Positions 14,933 to 24,222 of a DNA stretch of 64,000 nt are shown here, piece after piece. The position numbers and the translations under genes are program-made. Under the pieces are notes generated by a model. It was not told the DNA's origin. It worked only from the letters and a program-made list of their open reading frames with translations, and made no database searches. The stretch comes from an uncultured Anaeromyxobacter sp. (GTDB lineage: Bacteria; Myxococcota; Myxococcia; Myxococcales; Anaeromyxobacteraceae): NCBI GenBank assembly GCA_903855945.1, contig CAIOAK010000139.1:1-64000 (forward strand), given 5' to 3'. Numbering within the stretch: position 1 is the first letter of the stretch; each line of letters starts with the position of its first letter.

Positions 14933-15292
14933 ATGGGCTTCCGGGAGCACTTGCAGGAGGTCTGCAGGGGCGTCGACGGCGCCTTCGCCTGTTCGCTCAT
15001 GGGAATGGACGGGATCGAGGTCGATGGCCACGTCGAGTCGGACGGTGGTGTCGACGTTCAGTCGATGATGGTCGAGATGACCGGCATCCTCCGCACGGCC
15101 CGCGAGGCGGCCCTGGCCCACAGGGCCGGGGGGCTCGAGGAGTTCAGCGTGGGGACCGAGCGGCTTCTCACCATCGGCCGGCTCGTCTCGCCCGACTACT
15201 TCATGGTGGTGGCGCTCCGACCGGAGGGAAACCAGGGCAAGGCCCGGTATCTCCTCCGGATCGCGGCGCCCCGGGTGGCCGCCGAACTGTAG
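14933..15292 (+). CDS. Roadblock/LC7 (MglB-type) family protein
   Basis: 119 aa, the full length of one Roadblock/LC7 domain. The pattern of an N-terminal helix (FREHLQEVCRGVDGAFACSLMGMDGIEVDG), a central helix (MMVEMTGILRTAREAALAHRAG) and C-terminal strands (FSVGTERLLTIGRLVSPDYFMVVALRP) fits the family. Members such as M. xanthus MglB control small Ras-like GTPases; MglA/MglB set cell polarity for type IV pili. This copy lies between the pil operon and efp, and no GTPase gene is adjacent. Its GTPase partner, if any, is unknown. Start: ATG at 14933. Confidence 0.8.
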   Translation: MGFREHLQEVCRGVDGAFACSLMGMDGIEVDGHVESDGGVDVQSMMVEMTGILRTAREAALAHRAGGLEEFSVGTERLLTIGRLVSPDYFMVVALRPEGNQGKARYLLRIAAPRVAAEL

Positions 15293-15318
15293 GGCGGTCG
15301 AAAGGGAGCGAGAGGACT

Positions 15319-15891
15319 ATGGGAGACACACTCGACACCAGCGCCTTCCGGCGAAGCTTGAAGATCGAGATCGACAAGGAGCCCTGGGAGATCGTGGAGT
15401 TCCAGCACGTGAAGCCCGGCAAGGGCAGCGCATTCGTGCGGACCCGCATCAAGAACCTGCTCACGGGGCGGACGATCGACAGGACGTTCAAGTCCGGAGA
15501 CGTGGTGGGCAAGCCCGACCTGGAGGAGAAGGAGATGCAGTACCTCTACAAGGAGGGCGAGCACTACAACTTCATGGACAACAAGAACTTCGAGCAGACC
15601 TTCCTCACCGAGGAGCAGATGGGGGACGCGAAGAACTTCATCAAGGACAACACCACCACCCAGGTGCTCTTCTACAACGGCAAGGCGATCGGCATCGAGA
15701 TCCCGAATGCCATGGACCTCCGTGTCGCGAAGTGCGATCCGGGCGTGCGCGGCGACACCGTGTCGGGCGCCACCAAGCCGGCCGTGCTCGAGACGGGCTA
15801 CATGGTGAAGGTCCCCCTCTTCATCAACGAGGGCGAGCTGCTTCGCATCGACACCCGGACCGGAGAGTATCTCACCCGCGTGGCCGGCTAG
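15319..15891 (+). CDS. efp: Translation elongation factor P
   Basis: 190 aa. EF-P relieves ribosomes stalled on polyproline. All three domains are present: KOW-like N-terminus, OB-fold and C-terminal OB domain ending in DTRTGEYLTRV. The tip loop is HVKPGKGSAFV with Lys35, the residue beta-lysylated by EpmA in other bacteria; no epmA is visible here. A GGGAGCGAGAGG ribosome site precedes the ATG. It lies ahead of accB-accC, a gene order seen in several proteobacterial lineages near pilus genes. Several products here (GspC, GspD, TolA, the 61,480 protein) contain runs of three or more prolines and would need EF-P. Confidence 0.96.
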   Translation: MGDTLDTSAFRRSLKIEIDKEPWEIVEFQHVKPGKGSAFVRTRIKNLLTGRTIDRTFKSGDVVGKPDLEEKEMQYLYKEGEHYNFMDNKNFEQTFLTEEQMGDAKNFIKDNTTTQVLFYNGKAIGIEIPNAMDLRVAKCDPGVRGDTVSGATKPAVLETGYMVKVPLFINEGELLRIDTRTGEYLTRVAG

Positions 15892-15918
15892 GCCGCCCCG
15901 CGCACCCCAGGAGGCACC

Positions 15919-16443
15919 ATGGCGAGCAAGAAGACGGAAGGCGGCAAGGAGCAGGCCAGCGGTGGGTTCACCCTGGCGGACGTGACCAAGCTCGTCGACT
16001 CGCTCGAGGGCACCGAGGTCCGGTCCATCGTCTGGACCCGTGCGGGGGAGAAGGTCGTCATCCGCCGCGGCCCCGCGCCCGTGAACATGCTGGCTCCGGT
16101 GGCCGCCCCGGCTCCGGTGGCTGCCCCGGTCGCGGCTCCGGTGTCACCTCCGGCCGCCGCTCCGGGCGCGGCCAAGGCTGCCGAGAAGCCCGCCGAGAAG
16201 CCCGGGCACGTGGTGACCTCGCCGTTCGTGGGCACCTTCTATCGCGCGCCGTCGCCCGACTCGCTCCCCTTCGTGGACGTGGGCTCCATCGTGAAGAAGG
16301 GGCAGGTCCTCTGCATCGTCGAGGCGATGAAGCTCATGAACGAGATCGAGGCGGAGGCGGAGGGCAAGATCGCCGAGATCCACGTCCTCAACGCAACCCC
16401 GGTGGAGTTCGGCGAGAAGCTGTTCCGCATCGAGCCGGCCTAG
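15919..16443 (+). CDS. accB: Biotin carboxyl carrier protein of acetyl-CoA carboxylase
   Basis: 174 aa. It carries biotin between the carboxylase and carboxyltransferase of acetyl-CoA carboxylase, the first step of fatty-acid synthesis. The biotinyl domain is at the C-terminus, with the target lysine in EAMKLMNE (Lys138). A folded N-terminal segment (about 17-55) and an Ala/Pro/Val-rich linker (about 52-95), encoded by short near-repeats, precede it. AGGAGG lies before the ATG. accC starts 15 bases downstream. accA and accD are not in this window. Confidence 0.96.
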   Translation: MASKKTEGGKEQASGGFTLADVTKLVDSLEGTEVRSIVWTRAGEKVVIRRGPAPVNMLAPVAAPAPVAAPVAAPVSPPAAAPGAAKAAEKPAEKPGHVVTSPFVGTFYRAPSPDSLPFVDVGSIVKKGQVLCIVEAMKLMNEIEAEAEGKIAEIHVLNATPVEFGEKLFRIEPA

Positions 16444-16458
16444 GTCCGGGGAGGCGAC

Positions 16459-17835
<1,377 letters not shown>

Positions 17836-17879
17836 GAAAATCGACCGGGATTTCCATGATATAAGGGGTGGTCTCCTCG

Positions 17880-20234
17880 ATGGCGGTCGACAAGAACAAG
17901 ATCGTCGCCGAGGCGACACGCTTCGTACAGAAGGGCCAGTACGACAAGGCCCTCAAGGCCTACGACAAGATCCTTGCCGAGGACCGCAAGGAGGTCCGCA
18001 CCCTCCTCAAGGTCGGGGAGATCCAGCAGAAGAAGGGGGATCAGGCCGCCGCGGCCGCCACCTTCAACCAGGTCGCCGAGATCTACGGCGAGCAGGGCTT
18101 CTTCCTCAAGGCGGTGGCGGTCTACAAGCAGATCGCCAAGCTCACCCCGGACGACGTCCGGGTGAACGAGAAGCTGGCCGGCCTCTACCAGCAACTCGGC
18201 CTCGTCAACGACTCCACGAGCCAGCTGCAGGCGGTGGCCGCCGCCTACGAGAAGGCCGGAGACCAGGGGCGCCACCTGGACGTGCTCCGGCGGCTCCTCG
18301 ACCTCGACCCGGAGAACGTCGTCACCTGCCAGCGCCTGGGCGACCTCTACGCCAAGGCGAACCGGAGCGATGAGGCCCTCGAGCTCTACCGGCGCGCCGC
18401 AGCACACCTGCGGGAGAACCGGCGCGGTGACGAGTACGTGAAGCTCGCCGAGCGGATCCTCTCGATCACCCCCGGTGACACCGCGCTCGCCCGGGAGCTG
18501 GCGCGGGAGTACCTGGCGCGCGGGGACACGAAGAAGGCGCTCGGGAAGCTCCAGCTCTGCCACGGGGCCGACAAGCAGGATGCCGAGACGCTGCGCCTCA
18601 TGGCGCAGGCCTTCCGCGATCTGGGGCAGACCTCGAAGACCGTCGCCGTCTATCGCGCCCTGGCCCACGTCTACGCCGAGCGTGGCCGGAGGGAGGATGC
18701 GGCCGCCACCTGGCGCCTGGTGCAGGAGATCCTGCCGGACGACCCGGAGGCAGCCGAGGAGCTCGCAGCGAGCAGTCCTCCCGTCCCTCGCCCCCCCACC
18801 CCGCCACCGACCGTTCCCGTCGTCGCCCGTCCCCCTCCGGCGCCGGCGCCGGCCGCCTCCGCGGGCTCCGGGTCGCGGGTCCTCACCGAGGCCGACGTCT
18901 ACCTGAAGTACGGACTGCAGAGGAAGGCGCTCGAGCACATCCAGAAGTTCCTGGAGACCGAACCCCAGAACCCGGATGCCCTGGAGCGGGTCCGCGACAT
19001 CTCCGAAGCGCTCGGAGAACGGCGGGCCGCCACCGAGGCGGCGGAGCGGGTCGTGAATGCGCTCCGGGGGCGCGGCGACGTGGACAGGCTCTCCGGGGCC
19101 GTCGAGCGGCTGAGGCAGCTCGACCCCGATCGGGCGAAGGCCCTGACCGATTCGTTCGCGACCCCGCTCCACGACCTCGCGGCGCCCGATCCCGGGTCTC
19201 CGTTCATCCTGCCTCCCGACGATGACGGGCCGCGCTCCATGTCCGGGCCCGAGGGGCCGACACCGGTCCTGGACGACGAGTCCCCGAGCGCCATCGCCGC
19301 CTACGAAGGAATTCCGGTCGACCTCGCGCCGCCGCCCGCCGCCCGGAGCGAGGAGGCCGACGACGGCGAGCCGCCCATCGACGTGGACGTCGACGTGCTG
19401 GATGTCGAGGTGCTGGATGTCGAGGTGGTGGAGCCGGTCGATGCAGAGCTCGAGGAGGTGGAGTTCTACGAGCGACAGGGTCTGATGGAGGAGGCGCTCC
19501 TCGCCGTGCAGGAGCTCGCGAGCGCCCATCCGGACCACCCCGCCGTGGCCCCGGTGCTCGCCCGGATCGAGAAGGCGGCCGCCGCCCAGGCAGCCGAGCC
19601 GGAGGTTCCTTCCCCCGGGGGGGGCGCAGGGGTCAGCCATCGCGGAATCGACGAAATCGGCTCCACCGTGACCACCGGCATCTTCGACCTCGGCGCGGAG
19701 CTCGCGGCCGAGCTGGGGTCCGAGCCGACGCCGACACCGGCCGGCGACGCCGGGTACTCCGTGGCCGAGGTATTCGACCAGTTCAAGCGGGGGCTCGCGC
19801 GGACGGTCCGGCCGGACGACGCCGCCACGAAGTACGACCTCGGCATCGCCTTCCAGGAGATGGGCATGCTCGACGAGGCGCTCGAGCAGTTCCGGTCGGC
19901 GCTCGCGGGAGGAGACCGGACGCGGGAGGTGGACATCCTCACCATGCTCGGCAGCTGCCTGGGGCTGAAGGGGAGCCACGCGGAGGCCATCGAGGCCTAC
20001 CGGCAGGCGCTCGGCTCCGAGTTCCTCACCGGAGAGGCCGCAAAGGCCACCCATTTCGAGCTGGGAGCCGCCCACGAGGCGCTCGGCGAACCCGCGCAGG
20101 CCCTCTGGTACTTCCAGTGGGTTGCCCTGAACGACCCCGGGTACCGGGGTGTCGCCGAACGGGTCGCCCGGCTCGGGGGCGGTCCGGGGGAGCCCCCCAC
20201 GGCCGGGGCCGCCGCGAACGTGCGAAAACGCTGA
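17880..20234 (+). CDS. Large tetratricopeptide-repeat protein
   Basis: 784 aa, no signal peptide, so probably cytoplasmic. TPR-type helices run through residues about 1-260 (for example FVQKGQYDKALKAYDKILAEDRK and DVRVNEKLAGLYQQLG). A Pro-rich linker (about 295-320), further TPR units (about 325-420) and an acidic low-complexity segment come next (VDVDVLDVEVLDVEVVEPVD, near 505). A final TPR block runs from about 640 to 770. The ATG at 17880 is preferred over an in-frame GTG at 17868 because AAGGGG lies about 11 bases before it. A TATAAG (17860-17865) may be a -10 element. No partner is known; the neighbours suggest an envelope or motility scaffold. It overlaps nothing and is followed by tamB. 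Confidence 0.8.
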   Translation: MAVDKNKIVAEATRFVQKGQYDKALKAYDKILAEDRKEVRTLLKVGEIQQKKGDQAAAAATFNQVAEIYGEQGFFLKAVAVYKQIAKLTPDDVRVNEKLAGLYQQLGLVNDSTSQLQAVAAAYEKAGDQGRHLDVLRRLLDLDPENVVTCQRLGDLYAKANRSDEALELYRRAAAHLRENRRGDEYVKLAERILSITPGDTALARELAREYLARGDTKKALGKLQLCHGADKQDAETLRLMAQAFRDLGQTSKTVAVYRALAHVYAERGRREDAAATWRLVQEILPDDPEAAEELAASSPPVPRPPTPPPTVPVVARPPPAPAPAASAGSGSRVLTEADVYLKYGLQRKALEHIQKFLETEPQNPDALERVRDISEALGERRAATEAAERVVNALRGRGDVDRLSGAVERLRQLDPDRAKALTDSFATPLHDLAAPDPGSPFILPPDDDGPRSMSGPEGPTPVLDDESPSAIAAYEGIPVDLAPPPAARSEEADDGEPPIDVDVDVLDVEVLDVEVVEPVDAELEEVEFYERQGLMEEALLAVQELASAHPDHPAVAPVLARIEKAAAAQAAEPEVPSPGGGAGVSHRGIDEIGSTVTTGIFDLGAELAAELGSEPTPTPAGDAGYSVAEVFDQFKRGLARTVRPDDAATKYDLGIAFQEMGMLDEALEQFRSALAGGDRTREVDILTMLGSCLGLKGSHAEAIEAYRQALGSEFLTGEAAKATHFELGAAHEALGEPAQALWYFQWVALNDPGYRGVAERVARLGGGPGEPPTAGAAANVRKR
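19395..19424 (+). repeat. 15-base tandem duplication encoding an acidic V-D/E repeat
   Basis: Two exact copies of GTGCTGGATGTCGAG lie in tandem within the large TPR gene, encoding VLDVE twice. Surrounding codons continue the alternating Val-acidic pattern, so the acidic linker may vary in length between strains. Confidence 0.7.
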
Positions 20235-20277
20235 TTGTGAAGTTGGCGCACCGCCCCCGGGAGGCGACAATGCGCCC

Positions 20278-23200
20278 GTGAAGCGGCGCATCGCGCTCGG
20301 GTTCCTGGCCTTCCTCGGCCTGGTGGTTGGCGGAGCTCTGTGGCTCTCCTCCACGCCGTGGGCGGGGCGCCAGCTCTGCGACCTCGCGTCCCGGAAGGTC
20401 CGGGAGGCGGCGGGCGTGGAGGTCTCCGTGGGGGCCTGTCGGGTCCAGCCGCTCCGGCTCGCCGTCGTCCTCGACGAGGTACGGATCGGGCCCCCGGAAC
20501 GGCCCATCTTCGCCGCCGATTCGGTGTCGGCCCAGGTGGCCCCGCTCCAGGCCCTCTCCCGGACCCTGTCCCTCGACGAGGTCTCCATCGTTCGACCCCG
20601 GGTGAACCTGGTCCTGCCGCCGTCCCGTCCGGATGCGAAGCCCGGCCCCTGTCCTCCCCCGTTCCTCCGCCAGTTCCACCTCCGCCGGCTCCAGGTGGAG
20701 GACGGGAGCGCGACCATCGTCCTCCCCGGCGGCGAGGAGATCGTCGCCGCTCGCGTGGACGTGCGCACCCGCTCCGACTGGATCCCCACCGACCTCGAAT
20801 CGCTCCTCACCGGGGCGCGCCGCAGCCGCGTGTCGGTCCGGCTCGGGCCGACCCTCATCGAGGCGGGTGGCCGTCAGACCCTCCTCGACCAGGGCTCCCT
20901 CGATGCCGACGTGGCCTTCGATCTCTCCCGTCTCGCCATCCGCGACTTCCGGGTGGAGGGGGAGGGCGTCACCGTCGTCGCGCACGGAACCGTCACCGAT
21001 CTCTGCAAGCCCAGGCTGGGGCTGGAGATCGCGGCCCAGGCTCCGCTCCCGGCCATCTTCTCCATCGCCGGGATCCGGAAGTCCTCCTCCGGGAGCGCGG
21101 GGATCAAGGTGCAGCTGTCCGGTCCGGCCGCCTCGCCGGACGCCACCGGACAGGTGCAGTTCGCCGGTGCGCAGATCGGGCCGTACACCCCCGGGGACGC
21201 GCGCCTCTCCTTCCGGCTTCGCGGCGATGCCCTCGACCTCACCTCGGTGGAGATCCCCCTGTCCGGCGGCTCCAGCATCACCGCCAAGGCCACCATCCGC
21301 CTCTCCGGCACTCCGTCGGTGGTCGCCGAGGCGGAGACGAGCCGCGTGGAGTTCGCCGAGCTTCTCCACCGGCTCGGCCTCACCGACGCCCGGGTCATGA
21401 TGAAGCTGGACGCCCGGGTGAAGATCGAGGGCCCCCTCTCGCCGCTCCGGCTCACCGGGCAGGCGACGATCGACGCGCAGGACTTCCGGGTCCTCGACCG
21501 CAGCTGGGAGCGATGGAAGCCCGGGCTCGAGACGGTGCTGGACCTGCCCCGGGGAAGGGTGGAGGCACCGGTCGTCATCACCGAGACCGGCGTGGAGGTC
21601 CGGGAGGGCGGGAAGGCCATCGCCGGCGACTCGACCCTGGGTGTCCAGGGCCGGCTCTCCTTCGACGACGCGGGCGGCTTCGACCTGGCGCTCGACGGGG
21701 GCGTGGACCTCTCCGCGCTCCGGCACATCGCCAGCGTGCCCATGGCCGGGAAGGGGACGTTCCGGGGGCGGGCCGTGGCGGTCCCCTACGGACCCCCGCG
21801 CATCGAGGGGGCGCTCTCCGTCCACGGGTTCCACTTCCTGCAGCTCGCCCTCGGAGACGTGACCGCCACCGCGCTCGCCACTCCCGACCTCGTGCTCCGC
21901 ATCCGCGACGGCGTGGGGAAGACCGCCGAGAGCAGTTACACCGTGGAGACCACCGTCGACCTCGACGCCACGCCCATCCGCATCCTCCCCTCGCGCGCCA
22001 CCGCGAAGGGGCGCATGCACGACCTCTTCGACGTCGTCATGCCCTGGCTGCCCGCGGCGAAGCTCTTCCAGGACGCCCTCGACGGCCGCGTCCAGCTCGA
22101 CATGCCCTTCGAGGGACCCGTACCCAAGGTGAACATGGCCTTCCAGGGCATCCTGGGGAAGGGCACGCTCTGGGGGCGGGAGTTCGAGTCGGGGCGGATC
22201 GTCGCCCACGTCGTGGACGGGGAGCGGGCGGTCATCGACGAGGCGGAGCTCCACCGCGGCCAGGCGGTCGCGAAGGGCCGGGGGACGGTGAGCTTCGAGG
22301 CCCCCTCGCCGTGGAACCTCACGGCCGAGTTCAAGGGGCTCGGCCTGGACGGGCTCGACCTCCCGGGCGACGGATGGGGCGGGAAGGTGGACGGGAAGGC
22401 CGAGTTCGGCGGGACCGTCGAGGACCCGGTGATCCGGTTCTCGGCCTCCGGCGAGGAGGTGAGGGCCATCGGTGTGCCCATCGGCCTGGTCGACGTGGAC
22501 GGGGTGCTCCGAGGCCGGAAGCTGGAGCTCCGTGCCGGCACGGCGGGGGTGGTGCTGCGGGCCGGGGCCCAGCTATCCGGAGAGATGCCCTACGAGGCCG
22601 CCGCCGAGATCGACGTCGAGGACCTCACCCGCTTCCTGCCCGGGGGGCCTCCGGCGGGTCTGCGCGCCCAGGCCCACGGCCGTGCCACGGCGCGCGGGAC
22701 GCTCGAGGAGATCTTCGAGTCGGTGGCGCGGATCGAGCTCGACCGGATCCGGGTCGGATACGCCGACTTCCGGGTGAGCAACAAGGCCCCCATCGTCGTC
22801 GCGGTCGCGCAGCGGCGCATGGCGGTGGAGTCGTTCACCCTCCAGGGAACCAACACCGAGTTCTCGGTCACCGGCCGGCGGGAGCCCTCGGGGAACCTCG
22901 ACTTCCGGGCGGCCGGGACGCTCGACCTCCGCCTCCTCGGCGGCCTCATCCCGGGCATCGTGAAGACCCACGGGCGGCTCACCCTCGACGCCACCGTGGC
23001 CGGGACGCTCGACCGCCCCCACATCGTCGGCGGCGGGAAGATCGCCGAGGGAGGATTCCGCTTCCGCGAGCTCCCGGTCGAGTTCGCCGGGATCGGGGGC
23101 GATCTCACCTTCTCGCAGAACCTGGTCCTCTTCGAGCGGCTGACCTCCACCGTGAACGGCGCCCCCACCGCCCTGCGCGGGGAGATGGCGCTCCAGCGCT

Positions 23201-24222
23201 TCGCGCCCAGCCAGGTCCGGGTGGAGGCCGATCTCGACCGGGTGCCGGTGGCCATCCCGTCGTGGCTCCCCACGGTCCTCTCCGGGAAGCTGGAGGCCTT
23301 CGGCACCTTCGATGCGATGACGCTCGCGGGCAACCTGCGCGTGGTCTCCGCGCGGTACACCGAGGTCTTCGACCTGGACAAGCGGATGCTGCAGGTGGGG
23401 CCCGGAAACGCGCCCCCCCCGCGGGCGTACGACCCGTCCGGCGAGTGGCTCCGGTTCGACATGCGCTTCCTGGTGGACGGCGATGCCCGCGTGGACAACG
23501 ACCTGGTCCGCGGGCAGGCCCGCGGCGAGTTCCAGCTCACCGGAACGCTCGCCGCGATGGGGATGACCGGGAACCTGGCCTTCCTGCCTGGCGCCCGCGG
23601 ATTCTACCGCGGGAACGAGTTCGTCCTCTCCCGGGCGGTGGTCGACTTCACCGACCGCAACCGGCTCCGGATGGTCCTCGACGTGACCGGCGAGGCGGCG
23701 CTCAAGGACTACCGGGTGTTCCTGCACCTGTACGGCGACTTCGACGACCTGAAGCTCCAGCTCACCAGCGCGCCGTCGCTCTCCCAGCAGGACATCATCA
23801 CCCTCCTCTCGCTCGGCTACACCAGCCGCGACGCCAGCCTCGGCAGCAACCTGGGCGTGGCGGCCGGGACCGTGGCGGCGCAGGCGCTCTTCGCGGCCTC
23901 CGGCCTGGATCAGCAGCTGCGCCGCTTCCTCCCGCAGGGGGGCTTCTTCGAGGACGTCAACGTCCGGCTGACGAGCGCCTACTCCAAGACCAGCATGACC
24001 GTCGAGCCCCGCTGGGAGTTCGAGACCAAGGCCATGCAGGGCAAGCTGCGGGTGCGCTACCAGGCGCCCCTCTCCAACCAGACCCGCGGTCAGAAGGCCC
24101 AGGTGGAGTATCGTCTCGGCGACCGGGCCGGCGTGCAGTTGCAGTGGGACAACGACAACACGGACGTCTCCGGAGGAGACCTGGGCGCCGACTTCAAGCT
24201 TCGCTGGGAGTGGAGCGATTGA
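20278..24222 (+). CDS. tamB: TamB-like translocation and assembly module protein
   Basis: 1314 aa, AsmA/TamB (repeating beta-groove) family. Such proteins span the periplasm and help move lipids or outer-membrane proteins between membranes. There is an N-terminal membrane anchor (residues about 3-20), a very long beta-rich body, and a C-terminal DUF490-type domain (about 1000-1314; RDASLGSNLGVAAGTVAAQALFA and KLRVRYQAPLSNQ). The GTG at 20278 is the only start in frame after the previous gene. A three-codon ORF (ATG CGC CCG TGA) with its own GGGAGG overlaps this GTG, so translation may be coupled to a mini-leader. The stop overlaps the start of the Omp85 gene as TTGA, supporting a TamA-TamB type pair. 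Confidence 0.9.
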   Translation: MKRRIALGFLAFLGLVVGGALWLSSTPWAGRQLCDLASRKVREAAGVEVSVGACRVQPLRLAVVLDEVRIGPPERPIFAADSVSAQVAPLQALSRTLSLDEVSIVRPRVNLVLPPSRPDAKPGPCPPPFLRQFHLRRLQVEDGSATIVLPGGEEIVAARVDVRTRSDWIPTDLESLLTGARRSRVSVRLGPTLIEAGGRQTLLDQGSLDADVAFDLSRLAIRDFRVEGEGVTVVAHGTVTDLCKPRLGLEIAAQAPLPAIFSIAGIRKSSSGSAGIKVQLSGPAASPDATGQVQFAGAQIGPYTPGDARLSFRLRGDALDLTSVEIPLSGGSSITAKATIRLSGTPSVVAEAETSRVEFAELLHRLGLTDARVMMKLDARVKIEGPLSPLRLTGQATIDAQDFRVLDRSWERWKPGLETVLDLPRGRVEAPVVITETGVEVREGGKAIAGDSTLGVQGRLSFDDAGGFDLALDGGVDLSALRHIASVPMAGKGTFRGRAVAVPYGPPRIEGALSVHGFHFLQLALGDVTATALATPDLVLRIRDGVGKTAESSYTVETTVDLDATPIRILPSRATAKGRMHDLFDVVMPWLPAAKLFQDALDGRVQLDMPFEGPVPKVNMAFQGILGKGTLWGREFESGRIVAHVVDGERAVIDEAELHRGQAVAKGRGTVSFEAPSPWNLTAEFKGLGLDGLDLPGDGWGGKVDGKAEFGGTVEDPVIRFSASGEEVRAIGVPIGLVDVDGVLRGRKLELRAGTAGVVLRAGAQLSGEMPYEAAAEIDVEDLTRFLPGGPPAGLRAQAHGRATARGTLEEIFESVARIELDRIRVGYADFRVSNKAPIVVAVAQRRMAVESFTLQGTNTEFSVTGRREPSGNLDFRAAGTLDLRLLGGLIPGIVKTHGRLTLDATVAGTLDRPHIVGGGKIAEGGFRFRELPVEFAGIGGDLTFSQNLVLFERLTSTVNGAPTALRGEMALQRFAPSQVRVEADLDRVPVAIPSWLPTVLSGKLEAFGTFDAMTLAGNLRVVSARYTEVFDLDKRMLQVGPGNAPPPRAYDPSGEWLRFDMRFLVDGDARVDNDLVRGQARGEFQLTGTLAAMGMTGNLAFLPGARGFYRGNEFVLSRAVVDFTDRNRLRMVLDVTGEAALKDYRVFLHLYGDFDDLKLQLTSAPSLSQQDIITLLSLGYTSRDASLGSNLGVAAGTVAAQALFAASGLDQQLRRFLPQGGFFEDVNVRLTSAYSKTSMTVEPRWEFETKAMQGKLRVRYQAPLSNQTRGQKAQVEYRLGDRAGVQLQWDNDNTDVSGGDLGADFKLRWEWSD

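Noticed and set aside
20340-24218. Very long open frame reading continuously into the Omp85 gene
   Set aside because: It is the tamB coding sequence read in another frame. GC-rich codon bias removes stops, and the product there is Arg/Pro/Gly-rich with no domain.
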